Origin: Planomicrobium sp. Y74
Lineage (GTDB): Bacteria; Bacillota; Bacilli; Bacillales_A; Planococcaceae
Direction of reading: 5' to 3'
NCBI RefSeq assembly: GCF_003668635.1
Contig: NZ_RCWH01000004.1
Coordinates: forward strand, 124,001 to 188,000
Length of the DNA stretch: 64,000 nt
Of the stretch, positions 17,756 to 25,736 are shown in pieces. A program made the position numbers and the translations under genes. Positions within the stretch are counted from its first letter, which is position 1. Each line of letters starts with the position of its first letter. The notes below the pieces were generated by a model that made no database searches, was not told the DNA's origin, and saw only the letters and a list, made by a program, of their open reading frames with translations.

Positions 17756-18265
17756 TCATTTCAAAAAGCCGTCTATCTGCTTTTGCGTCTGAAGAATAAT
17801 CGACTGGCGGCCTGGTTCGCTGTCAACAAAGTCCCTTGCCCTCTGCCTCATCGCAATTTTTCTGTCCGCATACGTCGTGACGATGAATTTCAAAAACTCC
17901 TTGTCCATTTTTTCAGGGCATCCTTCCGCCATATCAGGACGTGTCTGTCCGTAGTTCAGAACCCATCGTTTCAAAGCCCGGTATAGACAAACTCTTAAAG
18001 GCAACTCCAAATAAATGAAAGTATCCGCTTCTGCCAGACGGATTTCCATCGAACTGGCGTAGTTTCCTTCTATAATCCAAGTGTCTTCTTTAACAAGCTG
18101 CCGCTGCCTGTCTCTGAATTCTTCCTTTTCCCTCTCCACCCATCCTGCTTTCCAATAATAAGAATCCAGATGATGCACAGGCATTTCAAGCTTTTCTCCG
18201 AGTTTTCTTGCAAACGTGGATTTTCCGGCACCTGCTGAGACCCCGCACACAATGATTTTCTTCAT
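17756..18265 (-). CDS. P-loop nucleotide kinase-like protein (FlaR/topology modulation type)
   Basis: 169 aa. Walker A is GVSAGAGKST at residues about 8-17, then HHLDSYYWKAGW, as in the small adenylate-kinase-like proteins often annotated as topology modulation proteins or FlaR. The lid region is short. It probably phosphorylates a small nucleotide or related molecule in the cytoplasm; the substrate is not known for the family. Stands alone. Confidence 0.75.
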   Translation of the reverse strand: MKKIIVCGVSAGAGKSTFARKLGEKLEMPVHHLDSYYWKAGWVEREKEEFRDRQRQLVKEDTWIIEGNYASSMEIRLAEADTFIYLELPLRVCLYRALKRWVLNYGQTRPDMAEGCPEKMDKEFLKFIVTTYADRKIAMRQRARDFVDSEPGRQSIILQTQKQIDGFLK

Positions 18266-18348
18266 TTCTCCACCCCTTCGTCCCTATCGTTCTATCAGTA
18301 TAATTAAATAAAGGATTTTAAGCCAGCGGCCCAATTTTCACATAAAGC

Positions 18349-18377
18349 TTGCATTTTTAATATACCCGTGTTATTCT
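18349..18377 (+). promoter_or_regulatory. Promoter of the cold shock gene
   Basis: TTGCAT, 17-base spacer, TATTCT. It implies a leader of about 105-110 bases before the cold shock ORF. Confidence 0.65.
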
Positions 18378-18418
18378 AAGGAAGAATTATTTTTGTTCGG
18401 ATAACTTTTAAAAAGTGT

Positions 18419-18477
18419 CAGATGTTCATCTGCAAGATTTGAGCAAGGATAGTAATACAATGTATGCTTACGCATAC
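18419..18477 (+). promoter_or_regulatory. Structured 5' leader of the cold shock gene
   Basis: Two small perfect hairpins: CAGATG-TT-CATCTG (18419-18432) and GTATGC-TTAC-GCATAC (18462-18477). The second ends directly before the ribosome-binding site GAGGAGG. A leader that refolds with temperature is the known mode of control of csp mRNAs; here it is inference. Confidence 0.5.
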
Positions 18478-18492
18478 GAGGAGGAAACACAC

Positions 18493-18693
18493 ATGGAACA
18501 AGGTAAAGTAAAATGGTTTAACTCAGAAAAAGGATTCGGCTTCATCGAAAGAGAAGGCGGCGACGATGTATTCGTACATTTCTCAGCAATCCAAAGCGAA
18601 GGCTTCAAGTCTCTTGACGAAGGCCAAGAAGTAACGTTTGATATCGAGCAAGGCCAACGCGGTCTTCAAGCTACTAACGTACAAAAAGCTTAA
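18493..18693 (+). CDS. Cold shock protein (CspA family)
   Basis: 66 aa single cold shock domain. RNP1 is KGFGFIE (residues about 15-21) and RNP2 is VFVHFS (about 28-33). It binds single-stranded RNA/DNA and acts as an RNA chaperone at low temperature. The start ATG at 18493 has GAGGAGG at 8 bases. An in-frame GTG at 18415 would add 26 residues encoded by the structured leader and is rejected. Followed by its own terminator. Confidence 0.96.
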   Translation: MEQGKVKWFNSEKGFGFIEREGGDDVFVHFSAIQSEGFKSLDEGQEVTFDIEQGQRGLQATNVQKA

Positions 18694-18709
18694 TCTAAAT
18701 ATAACTCTT

Positions 18710-18745
18710 AATGGATTCTTCTTCGGAAGAATCCATTTTTTTATT
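18710..18745 (+). terminator. Terminator after the cold shock gene
   Basis: ATGGATTCTTC pairs with GAAGAATCCAT around a UUCG-like CTTCGG loop, then a T run. Confidence 0.9.
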
Positions 18746-18842
18746 TTATTTCCAAAAAAAGTTTTTTTACCAAGTTTTAATTGCCCCCTTCCCAACGAAT
18801 AAATTACACTTTCAGAAAAGCATTATTAGCATATACCAACAT

Positions 18843-18874
18843 AAGAGGTGATCCGTTTTACGCGGATCACCTCT
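18843..18874. terminator. Hairpin after the 32-residue membrane peptide gene
   Basis: AAGAGGTGATCCG / CGGATCACCTCTT with a short loop. The T run is weak in both directions, but the stem is 13 bases. Confidence 0.6.
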
Positions 18875-18884
18875 TGTTTTGCTG

Positions 18885-18983
18885 TTAATTCAGTATGAAA
18901 TACAGCTGGAAAACCACGAAAATCAATACGGCTAAGCCAATCGTGCCGAAAATAATAGATAATGCCAGTTTTTTTCCGCTCAT
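18885..18983 (-). CDS. Small membrane peptide, 32 aa
   Basis: Too short for a routine gene finder. It starts MSGKKLALSI and has one hydrophobic helix (residues about 6-29), ending FILN. The ribosome-binding site AAAGGAGT lies 8 bases before the ATG. It begins 24 bases after the stop of the VOC/serine-hydrolase gene, so the two probably share a transcript, and it is closed by a hairpin. No function is known to me. It could tether or regulate the larger product at the membrane; that is speculation. Confidence 0.7.
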   Translation of the reverse strand: MSGKKLALSIIFGTIGLAVLIFVVFQLYFILN

Positions 18984-19006
18984 GGACTTCTACTCCTTTA
19001 CGACTG

Positions 19007-20650
19007 TCAGTTCATTTTTTCCCGTTCAATCAGTTGGATAACATCATATGCACCAGCGCTTTCATTCGATAATACCGTTAATGTGCTGCCGTTGGAAGGA
19101 TAAAATCCTGAATGGAAACTGACCCCTGGGTCATAGCCCATCACATGATATTTAAGGATTTCCTCTTCTTCTTTTTTAATCCATACTCCGTAGCCGTAAT
19201 GGCCTTCCTCATCTGATGCATGCACCTTCAGCAAATTACGTGTCCCTTCTTCAGAAAGCAGGCTGTAATTCATTAATTGCTCCCAAAAAACAGCCATGTC
19301 CGCGGCCGTTGTATAAGCACCGCCATCAGCGCCGCCCTTGATTGGAATAGCGTATTGGTTCGTGCGCCAAGTCGCCCCTTCATCTATATAACCAGTTGCC
19401 GTTTCTGCCGGCAAGCGGTCCAATTGGAAATAACCCGATTGGTCCATCCCAGCACGCTGAAAAATACGTTCTTCTATCACATCTGTAAAATCGTTGCCGG
19501 TCAACTTCTCCACCACCATTCCGAGCGCAATAAAGCCGGCATTATTGTACTCGAATTTTTCGCCGGGTTCAAACTTCATCGGTTTATCCTTGAATAGAGG
19601 AAGAAAATCTCTCGTGCTCTTCATTCGATACATCGGCAGATTTTGCCACAGTTCCTCAAAGTCATCCATGACGGACTCATCGAAATAATCCGGAATCCCC
19701 GATGTATGCGTCAGCAGTTGATGAATCGTTGCAGGGAAATTCGGGAAATGTTCCGGAAGCATTTCGGACAGGACATCATCAAATGACAATTTACCTTCCT
19801 CGACCAATTGGGCAATAGTTACAGCGGTGAAGATCTTGCAGCCTGAAGCAATGCCAAATCGGGTGTTCACCGCATTTGGCCGCACATTTGCCCGGTCTGC
19901 CATCCCTTTTGCTATTGCCCATTCTTCATCTGTTTTCAGCATGACGGCTCCTGAAAACTCCATTTCCTCCAAGCGGTCTGACAATGGATTTTCCGGAACC
20001 GCTGTACCGACGCGCCCTTCTTCATCAATATCGATTTGGCGGCCATCCGTCAATTCAATCGACACCGGATGGACCTCACTCTTCCTCTTCGAAAAATACC
20101 AGGTTCTTTTCGGGGCAACAAGAAGGATAAAAGCTGCTCCCTGACCAAGAAAGTTCAACGAATCGGGATCAATGCCTTTATTGCCGCGGACCGGAATTTC
20201 CATGTCTTCGATGTGCTTCCCGACTTCCGCTACATGCGGTGTGGTGATACTGACTTCACTGATATTCAGCAATGAATCAACAGTGAAATTCCCCATCTTG
20301 TCCGTATTCCGGCGGCCAATAAATTCCACGATGTTTCCGGCAGGATCTTCAAAATAAAATGCATCCGCATCGAAATTCGCGTAATAGATTTCATCCATCC
20401 CTTCCTGGCGGTTCAATTCCACACGTGAACTTGCCCAGCCTTTGGCAAGAGTGAACTGGTTGCCGGGGATATTGAAGGCAAAATGATAGAACGCCGGGCG
20501 ATTGGATTCGCGGAAGATAAGCTGGGATTCACCGATTGCCAGCATAAAGCTGGATTCGCCCTCTTCAACAATCCGGAAACCCAGTTGGTATTCATAAAAG
20601 CCTTTTACTTCATCGAGCTTATTTGTATATAAAGTCACTTTCTTGAACAT
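19007..20650 (-). CDS. VOC domain fused to a class C beta-lactamase-like serine hydrolase
   Basis: 547 aa. Residues 1-115 and about 125-225 form two VOC (glyoxalase-type) halves, for example the FEDPAGNIVEFIG ending near 100-112. Residues about 230-545 form a serine hydrolase of the class C beta-lactamase/PBP family: SGCK at 269-272 (Ser nucleophile and Lys), YNN at 368-370 and HSG at 513-515. No signal peptide, so it is cytoplasmic. The single frame is clean across the junction, so this is a true fusion, not a frameshift. The start ATG at 20650 has AAGGAGT upstream. The substrate is unknown; an esterase or peptidase coupled to a small-molecule binding domain is likely. Confidence 0.82.
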   Translation of the reverse strand: MFKKVTLYTNKLDEVKGFYEYQLGFRIVEEGESSFMLAIGESQLIFRESNRPAFYHFAFNIPGNQFTLAKGWASSRVELNRQEGMDEIYYANFDADAFYFEDPAGNIVEFIGRRNTDKMGNFTVDSLLNISEVSITTPHVAEVGKHIEDMEIPVRGNKGIDPDSLNFLGQGAAFILLVAPKRTWYFSKRKSEVHPVSIELTDGRQIDIDEEGRVGTAVPENPLSDRLEEMEFSGAVMLKTDEEWAIAKGMADRANVRPNAVNTRFGIASGCKIFTAVTIAQLVEEGKLSFDDVLSEMLPEHFPNFPATIHQLLTHTSGIPDYFDESVMDDFEELWQNLPMYRMKSTRDFLPLFKDKPMKFEPGEKFEYNNAGFIALGMVVEKLTGNDFTDVIEERIFQRAGMDQSGYFQLDRLPAETATGYIDEGATWRTNQYAIPIKGGADGGAYTTAADMAVFWEQLMNYSLLSEEGTRNLLKVHASDEEGHYGYGVWIKKEEEEILKYHVMGYDPGVSFHSGFYPSNGSTLTVLSNESAGAYDVIQLIEREKMN

Positions 20651-20720
20651 GTCATCACTCCTTGCTTCAAGCATACAGAAATTTACTGTTTTTTTCCTCT
20701 TTTCCTGACTGTTTTTTTGC

Positions 20721-20749
20721 ATGAAAAAAAGGAGCGCTAAGGCTCCTTT
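20721..20749 (-). terminator. Hairpin in the leader of the VOC/serine-hydrolase gene
   Basis: AAAGGAGC / GCTCCTTT with a T run on the minus strand, 71 bases before the start codon. It may stop read-through from the GNAT operon or attenuate the fusion gene. Confidence 0.6.
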
Positions 20750-20846
20750 ATAATGTTCCGATAAATTGAAGTTGGGAGATGTCCTTTTTATCTGTTTGAC
20801 CATCCAGATGAATGGGTGAAATAGGCTTCCAGCCTTTAACGTATTA

Positions 20847-20925
20847 TTTATCGGCGATTTTTCATAGTTTATAAGCGGTTTTTTAAGATTTATCGGCGAT
20901 TCTCCATTTATCGCAGATTTTCTTG
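20847..20925. repeat. Family C tandem repeat array, TTTATCGGCGATT type
   Basis: Four units of 21, 21, 18 and 19 bases, each beginning TTTAT: units at 20847, 20868, 20889 and 20907. The rest of the 319-bp gap 20651-20969 holds the two hairpins noted here and nothing else that I can see. Confidence 0.65.
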
Positions 20926-20935
20926 TTTCCCCTAA

Positions 20936-20965
20936 ACAAAAAACCCTTCCCTAAAAGGAAGAGTT
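20936..20965 (-). terminator. Terminator after the GNAT gene at 20970
   Basis: On the minus strand CTCTTCC pairs with GGGAAGGG (one G-T pair), then TTTTTTGTTT. Confidence 0.65.
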
Positions 20966-20969
20966 CAAG

Positions 20970-21422
20970 TCAAAAAGTATAAACCAGCCGGATCATATCG
21001 CGGCATTCAATGCCGTTTTCAATAATCGGTTCCGGATAATTGCGCGTAAAGAAATCATGGTCGATCGAGTCGATGCGAAATCCACATTTTTGATACAGCA
21101 TCAGCTGATCAACACTCGAATTGCCGGTGCCTATTTCGACATTGGCGAATCCCAACCGTTTCGCTTCAGACAAAGCATGCAGGATCAGCTTCTTACCGTA
21201 GCCTCTCCCTCTCACATTTTCTGCGACAGCAATGTTTTTAATTTCCACGGCCGTGCCAGGTAACGACAATAAAACATATACCCCTATGAGTGAGTCGCCG
21301 ACTAGCGCTTCGTAGACACAGCCGCGTCCGCAATATTCCCTTACAAGTTCTTCAGAAGGGTCCGCTTCCAACAGCAAGTCCATCGGCAGGTCATCACCAT
21401 CATTCAATAAGCGGATTTCCAT
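20970..21422 (-). CDS. GNAT family N-acetyltransferase
   Basis: 150 aa single GNAT domain. The acetyl-CoA loop NVRGRGYGKKL is near residue 70 and is followed by the usual LYQKCGF strand near 110. Substrate unknown. Its ATG overlaps the stop of the upstream gene by one base (TAATG), so the two are translationally coupled. Confidence 0.85.
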   Translation of the reverse strand: MEIRLLNDGDDLPMDLLLEADPSEELVREYCGRGCVYEALVGDSLIGVYVLLSLPGTAVEIKNIAVAENVRGRGYGKKLILHALSEAKRLGFANVEIGTGNSSVDQLMLYQKCGFRIDSIDHDFFTRNYPEPIIENGIECRDMIRLVYTF

Positions 21423-21874
21423 TATTTCGGCTCTTTGAAACCTTGGTCGATCAAATAATCTTCAGCATCGCTGAAAGTGCCGAAGCTTTCTTCCAGGTTT
21501 TTGCCGGCATAGACATTCCAGAATGGCTCGTCATAGACCAAATCCACTTTCTCGTTGTCGCGGTTCGTCCAAGTCTTGTCGTACGGCGGTTCCGGTTCCA
21601 AAGACAAATAATCCAGAGAATCGGCAAGGATGCTGCGCAATTCCTTTTCCGAAAAGTCACGGATATTGACGAAGCCTTTTTTGTCCGCTTCGTAATGCGG
21701 CAAGTTGCCGACATAGACAAAGCCATTGCCTGTCGGGTGCAGATGATACACCACGATTTTCTTGTCGTAGAGACTTTCTTCGTAATGGAAATTGACGCGT
21801 TTCATCGATACGTCTTTGCGTGTCAGTTCCGGAAACGATTCGATGATTTCCAGTTTTTGCTCAAATGTAAGCAT
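21422..21874 (-). CDS. Conserved hypothetical protein
   Basis: 150 aa, soluble, acidic and rich in Tyr, Phe and Trp; no signal peptide or membrane segment. I do not recognise a domain. The N-terminus MLTFEQKLEIIESFPELTR and a C-terminal FSDAEDYLIDQGFKEPK tail are the only clear helical stretches. The start ATG at 21874 has GGGG 10 bases upstream; an ATG seven codons earlier is also possible. Coupled to the GNAT gene downstream, so it may be that enzyme's substrate or partner. Confidence 0.7.
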   Translation of the reverse strand: MLTFEQKLEIIESFPELTRKDVSMKRVNFHYEESLYDKKIVVYHLHPTGNGFVYVGNLPHYEADKKGFVNIRDFSEKELRSILADSLDYLSLEPEPPYDKTWTNRDNEKVDLVYDEPFWNVYAGKNLEESFGTFSDAEDYLIDQGFKEPK

Positions 21875-21948
21875 AGTGCATATACCCCGTTTCATTTTTT
21901 CATTCTGCTCTTATTATAACATGGCTGCTATAAATCCTTCATTAACAG

Positions 21949-21994
21949 AAAAAAGCTACAGGTGCATGCCCTTTTCGGGTGCCGCCTGCAGCTT
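21949..21994 (-). terminator. Terminator after the MMPL gene
   Basis: On the minus strand AAGCTGCAGGCGGCACCC pairs, with a few mismatches, with GGGCATGCACCTGTAGCTT, then a T run. Confidence 0.8.
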
Positions 21995-22011
21995 CAATCT
22001 ATTATTCATCT

Positions 22012-24642
22012 TTACTTATTTTCACGATTGCGATTGCCGAACGGCCACCAGACCCCGCGGTCGAATGAAACCGAAATTGCCGGAATGAGCAGCGGCAGCA
22101 CAAGTAAACCGTAAAGCAACAGACCCGTCACAACAATTGTCGCAATCTGTACGAGACTCAATACTCCCGAAGGCATCATCGCGCCGAATGTGCCGGCGAG
22201 TATGATGGCTGCCGTGATGATGACTGTACCCATCTTCGCCATCGATGTGTACATCGCGTTACGAACCGAAATGCCGTTGAAAGATTCTTCACGGAAGCGG
22301 TCGAGAAGGAAAATGGAATAGTCGACGCCAAGAGCCACCAGCATAACAAAGCCAAAGAACGGCACTGCCCAACTGATACCGTCGAAGCCAAGACCGTTGA
22401 CGAAAATCAATTCCGCGATGGAAATGGAAGTGTAATAAGTCAGCAGCAATGAACCGATCATATATAGAGGCATGATCAATGAACGGAACAGAACAGCCAG
22501 GACAATAAACAAGCTGACAAGCATGATTGCCACTGTATTTGTAAAGTCATTTGAAGAAATATCCTGCAAATCGCTGTTGATGCTGGCGATACCGCCGAAC
22601 GCAATGTCGGCATCTTCCAGCGGTGTTGCAACTGTGCTTCGCTCGACAGTTTCTTTGATTTCCGCTACCGTATCAATCGCTTCCGGTGAATACGGATCTT
22701 CAGCGAGAATGACTTCCATCATAACGCCTGTTTCATCAGCGAATGTATAGCGGTCCAAGACCTGTTCGAACTCTTCTTCATCCAGCGTTCCTTCAGGAAT
22801 GAATAAACCCGTCGCGCGCACGGATTCACTATCACTCATCGATTGCATCATGTCAGACGCTTCAGTAAGGCCGCCTTCAATTTCAGCGAGCCCCTCGTTG
22901 GCGGATGCAACTCCTTCAGCGAGCTGGCCAAGGCCAGCACCGAGTTCACCAGTCTGACCGGCTGCGCCTTGGAGGCCCTGCTCGATTTCAGTAAGGCCAC
23001 CACTGATCTGTGTCAATGCGCCAACCGTCTGCTGGATATTGCCGGTTTGCTGCAAGCCCTGTGTGACTTGCGCAAGTTGATCGTTCAACTGGCCAAGACC
23101 CGCTGCAGCTTCACCAAGTCCACCTGAACCACCGGCCTGGCCGGCAATATTGGATAGATTGGTTTCGATTTCCGTAAGACCTGCCTGGACTTCGCCCAAA
23201 CCGTTCCGGGCTTCAGTTAATCCCTCCGCCAACAAGCCCAATTGTTCATCAACATATAGTTCCTCAATTACGTCTCCTGTCGGACGTGTAATAGCGCGAA
23301 CCGAATCGACACCATCAATTTTCTCAACTTCACGGCTGACCAGTTCGAAATAAGGAATCGTGTTTTCATCCGTCAAAAGATTATCGGATTTGAAAATGAC
23401 CTGGACCGGCAAAGATTCACCTTTACCGAAGCCGTCTTCAATCGCCCGGAGGCCTTTCACCGATTCATATTCCCCGCCGATTTCGTCAACAGTGTTGAAA
23501 GACAAATCATTGTCGTACGTAAACAACAAGGGCACTGTTATGAGCGCTACAACGATCATCGACAATAGCGGCCGGTTGATGGACAGCTTGCTCATCCAGA
23601 TCCAGATTTTGCTGTCTGAATGGGAAGCTGATTTTTTTGAAGGCCAGAATAACTTTTCCTTCAGAACCGCCATGAAGAATGGTACAACAGTAAACAGCAC
23701 AAGCAGCAGAACAAAAATCCCCACCGCGACGGCTACAGCTGACTTAAAGATCGGGAAATCCGCAAAACCAATGGCAGAGAAACCGATGAATACGGCAAGG
23801 CCACTAATCAGCAGTGTCCGTCCAGCCGTTCTATACGTATTGACGATTGCATCTTCCACACCATGCCCGGAAGACAATTCTTCCTTATACCGGCTGAGCA
23901 GCAAAATACAGTAATCGGTACCGATCCCGAACAGGATCGCCACCAGGAATATCTGTGTATAGTTTGAAACAGGGAATCCGAACCAATCAATGAAAAATGC
24001 TACGATTGATTGGCTGAGTAAATAGGTAATCCCGACTGCCACAAGCGGTATGAACGGTGTTACAATCGAACGGAAAACCGCCAGCAATAAGCCGAAAATC
24101 AATACGACTGTAATGATTTCTGTACGCTTCAAACCTTCCTGGGCACTAATGTTAACATCATTATTAATAATAGCTTCACCTGTGATATAAGCTGTTAAAT
24201 CGGAGGGGATGACATTTTCACGAATTTCATCCGCAACCTGGTTCACTTCTTCATCGGAGCCATCCAAGGTGATTGGAATCAGAATCGTTTCTCCGTCTTC
24301 CGAAATCAGTTGTTCTTCCAGTTCTTCACTTTCCACCGGGTTCAACACAGACGTAACCGGTTCCCCGATTGCTTCAATATCCGCAACCATCTGCTCCAGC
24401 GTATCGCGCATTGAATCATCCAGTTCCGACTCCATTGGAATGACGACGGAAATGGTTTGTGCAGCAGCTCCGGCATCCGCCAGAATATCCGCGGCCTGCT
24501 GGGATGAAGCATCTTCAGAAAGCTGGAATGACCCCGCTTCTTCCGCCTGCTCGGTCAAGTTTGGCGCCAAGATGAAAAGAGCGGCTGTCAATATGATTAA
24601 TCCGATCAGGATCGGCCATTTAAGTTTTAATATCGTCTTCAT
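22012..24642 (-). CDS. MMPL/RND family membrane transporter
   Basis: 876 aa. Two repeats of one helix, a large outside loop, and five or six helices (helices near residues 10-28, 180-330, 355-375 and 700-860). The second loop holds a long low-complexity region of GL-x5 heptads (EAxxGLxQ type, about 470-600), predicted to form a coiled coil. The family exports lipids or hydrophobic compounds using the proton gradient. It lies 3 bases after a MarR-type gene in one operon, as in drug efflux units. The start ATG is preceded by GAGGTG. Confidence 0.9.
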   Translation of the reverse strand: MKTILKLKWPILIGLIILTAALFILAPNLTEQAEEAGSFQLSEDASSQQAADILADAGAAAQTISVVIPMESELDDSMRDTLEQMVADIEAIGEPVTSVLNPVESEELEEQLISEDGETILIPITLDGSDEEVNQVADEIRENVIPSDLTAYITGEAIINNDVNISAQEGLKRTEIITVVLIFGLLLAVFRSIVTPFIPLVAVGITYLLSQSIVAFFIDWFGFPVSNYTQIFLVAILFGIGTDYCILLLSRYKEELSSGHGVEDAIVNTYRTAGRTLLISGLAVFIGFSAIGFADFPIFKSAVAVAVGIFVLLLVLFTVVPFFMAVLKEKLFWPSKKSASHSDSKIWIWMSKLSINRPLLSMIVVALITVPLLFTYDNDLSFNTVDEIGGEYESVKGLRAIEDGFGKGESLPVQVIFKSDNLLTDENTIPYFELVSREVEKIDGVDSVRAITRPTGDVIEELYVDEQLGLLAEGLTEARNGLGEVQAGLTEIETNLSNIAGQAGGSGGLGEAAAGLGQLNDQLAQVTQGLQQTGNIQQTVGALTQISGGLTEIEQGLQGAAGQTGELGAGLGQLAEGVASANEGLAEIEGGLTEASDMMQSMSDSESVRATGLFIPEGTLDEEEFEQVLDRYTFADETGVMMEVILAEDPYSPEAIDTVAEIKETVERSTVATPLEDADIAFGGIASINSDLQDISSNDFTNTVAIMLVSLFIVLAVLFRSLIMPLYMIGSLLLTYYTSISIAELIFVNGLGFDGISWAVPFFGFVMLVALGVDYSIFLLDRFREESFNGISVRNAMYTSMAKMGTVIITAAIILAGTFGAMMPSGVLSLVQIATIVVTGLLLYGLLVLPLLIPAISVSFDRGVWWPFGNRNRENK

Positions 24643-24645
24643 AAC

Positions 24646-25089
24646 TTACACCTCATCCATTTTTAGAATCTTTTTAAGCTTACGGAAAATGATGAGGAAC
24701 TCGTCTATTTCTTTGTCCTCGATCTGCTCCGACATCAGCTTTTCGATGTATTCGGTCAAAGCCTTGTCTGACTGCGCCAGGACTTCCCTGCCTGCATCTG
24801 TTATTTCAAGCATTTTCGTCCGCTTATCATCCGTTTCGGCAATGCGAATCAATTCTTTTTGCAGCAGCTTTTTAATCCTGCTCGATATTGCAGATTTATG
24901 TACTGATTGCAGCACTGCCAGACGGCTGGAAGTTATCTGTTTTTCTTTGCTGATCAGTTTCAGCATCTGCATCTGTTCAGGTGAATATTCCTTCCAAAGC
25001 GGATGATCGACTGACTTGATGACTTTCTCTGTGCCGTAGACCATCACTTCCGTAAAGAGATCCACTGCTTCTTGTATTCGTTGGTCCAA
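24646..25089 (-). CDS. MarR family transcriptional regulator
   Basis: 147 aa. A winged helix domain at about residues 35-110 contains the recognition helix (TSSRLAVLQSVHKSAISSRIKKL) and the wing DDKRTKMLEITDAG. The start is a TTG at 25089 with GGGGGT at 8 bases. It lies in the same operon as the MMPL exporter and its promoter is covered by a large palindrome, so it most likely represses itself and the exporter until a ligand, probably an exporter substrate, binds. Confidence 0.9.
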   Translation of the reverse strand: MDQRIQEAVDLFTEVMVYGTEKVIKSVDHPLWKEYSPEQMQMLKLISKEKQITSSRLAVLQSVHKSAISSRIKKLLQKELIRIAETDDKRTKMLEITDAGREVLAQSDKALTEYIEKLMSEQIEDKEIDEFLIIFRKLKKILKMDEV

Positions 25090-25137
25090 AATAGTCTACC
25101 CCCTCAACTATTAACAGTTTAGGGGGTAGACTATTTT
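25088..25137 (-). promoter_or_regulatory. Large palindromic operator of the MarR-MMPL operon
   Basis: Two 22-base arms with one mismatch around a 6-base centre. The arm core is TAGTCTACCCCCT / AGGGGGTAGACTA. It covers the -10 box, the transcription start, the ribosome-binding site and the start codon region. Inferred MarR binding site. Confidence 0.75.
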
Positions 25138-25144
25138 TAGTCAA
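25116..25144 (-). promoter_or_regulatory. Promoter of the MarR-MMPL operon
   Basis: On the minus strand TTGACT, 17-base spacer, TAAACT; the -10 box is inside the palindromic operator. Confidence 0.75.
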
Positions 25145-25154
25145 GGATTAAGTT

Positions 25155-25568
25155 GAAAAGCGACGGCGCCCGTTAAGCCACGACAAGCGCTGGAGGGCTT
25201 GAAAGTAATGGCGTCCTTTGCCATTGCTGGCAAGACCGAAGCGACTCGAGGGGCTGGGCCGCCGGAGTCTGGACAATAAGAAAAGCGGAAACGGCCGCTC
25301 AGCTCCGACAAGCGTAAGCCAATTTGGCGAAGTGGCGTCTTTCCAGCCACACAGCCCCGAAAAGCGGAAGTGCCTGTTCAGCTCTGACAGGTATAAGACG
25401 AATCAGCGTAGTGGCGCCCTTTGCCGCGCAGCTGATTTGACTTATATCCCGAAGAGCTAGGCACTGGAGACTAGACACAAAGTGGCTTACGACTCGAGGA
25501 GTTGACCGTTGGAGTCTGGACAATAAGAAAAGCGACGGCGCCCGTTAAGCTCTGAAAGGCAAGAGATG
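25155..25568. repeat. Family A repeat cluster (five complete or partial copies in tandem)
   Basis: Copies begin with GAAAAGCGG or AAAAGCGAC at 25155, 25280, 25359 and 25528, with one left-truncated copy at 25479. Each ends in GGAGTCTGGACAATAAG or similar. Lengths are about 125, 79, 120, 49 and 41 bases, so the copies carry different internal deletions. The cluster fills the gap between the divergent MarR promoter and the AI-2E gene. Confidence 0.85.
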
Positions 25569-25591
25569 GACCAAATGTAATTTGGGACATC

Positions 25592-25635
25592 TTTTTGCGA
25601 CGAAGCTAGCGTAGCGATGCAGAGACAGGAGCAGC
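25592..25635. repeat. Family B repeat fragment
   Basis: TTTGCGACGAAGC and GTAGCGATGC, the inverted form of the module found at 12363, 16782 and 57117. It lies directly beyond the family A cluster. Confidence 0.6.
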
Positions 25636-25695
25636 ATTAAAGCCCACTAATTTTTCGGCCTTTTTTGTCATTTTTTAAGGTTCTATTTTTTTTAA

Positions 25696-25733
25696 CAAAA
25701 TAAACCCTCATGAATATTTCATTCATGAGGGTT
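25696..25733 (-). terminator. Terminator after the AI-2E family gene at 25737
   Basis: Perfect 13-base stem AACCCTCATGAAT / ATTCATGAGGGTT with a 5-base loop; T-rich run on the minus strand. Confidence 0.9.
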
Positions 25734-25736
25734 CTC

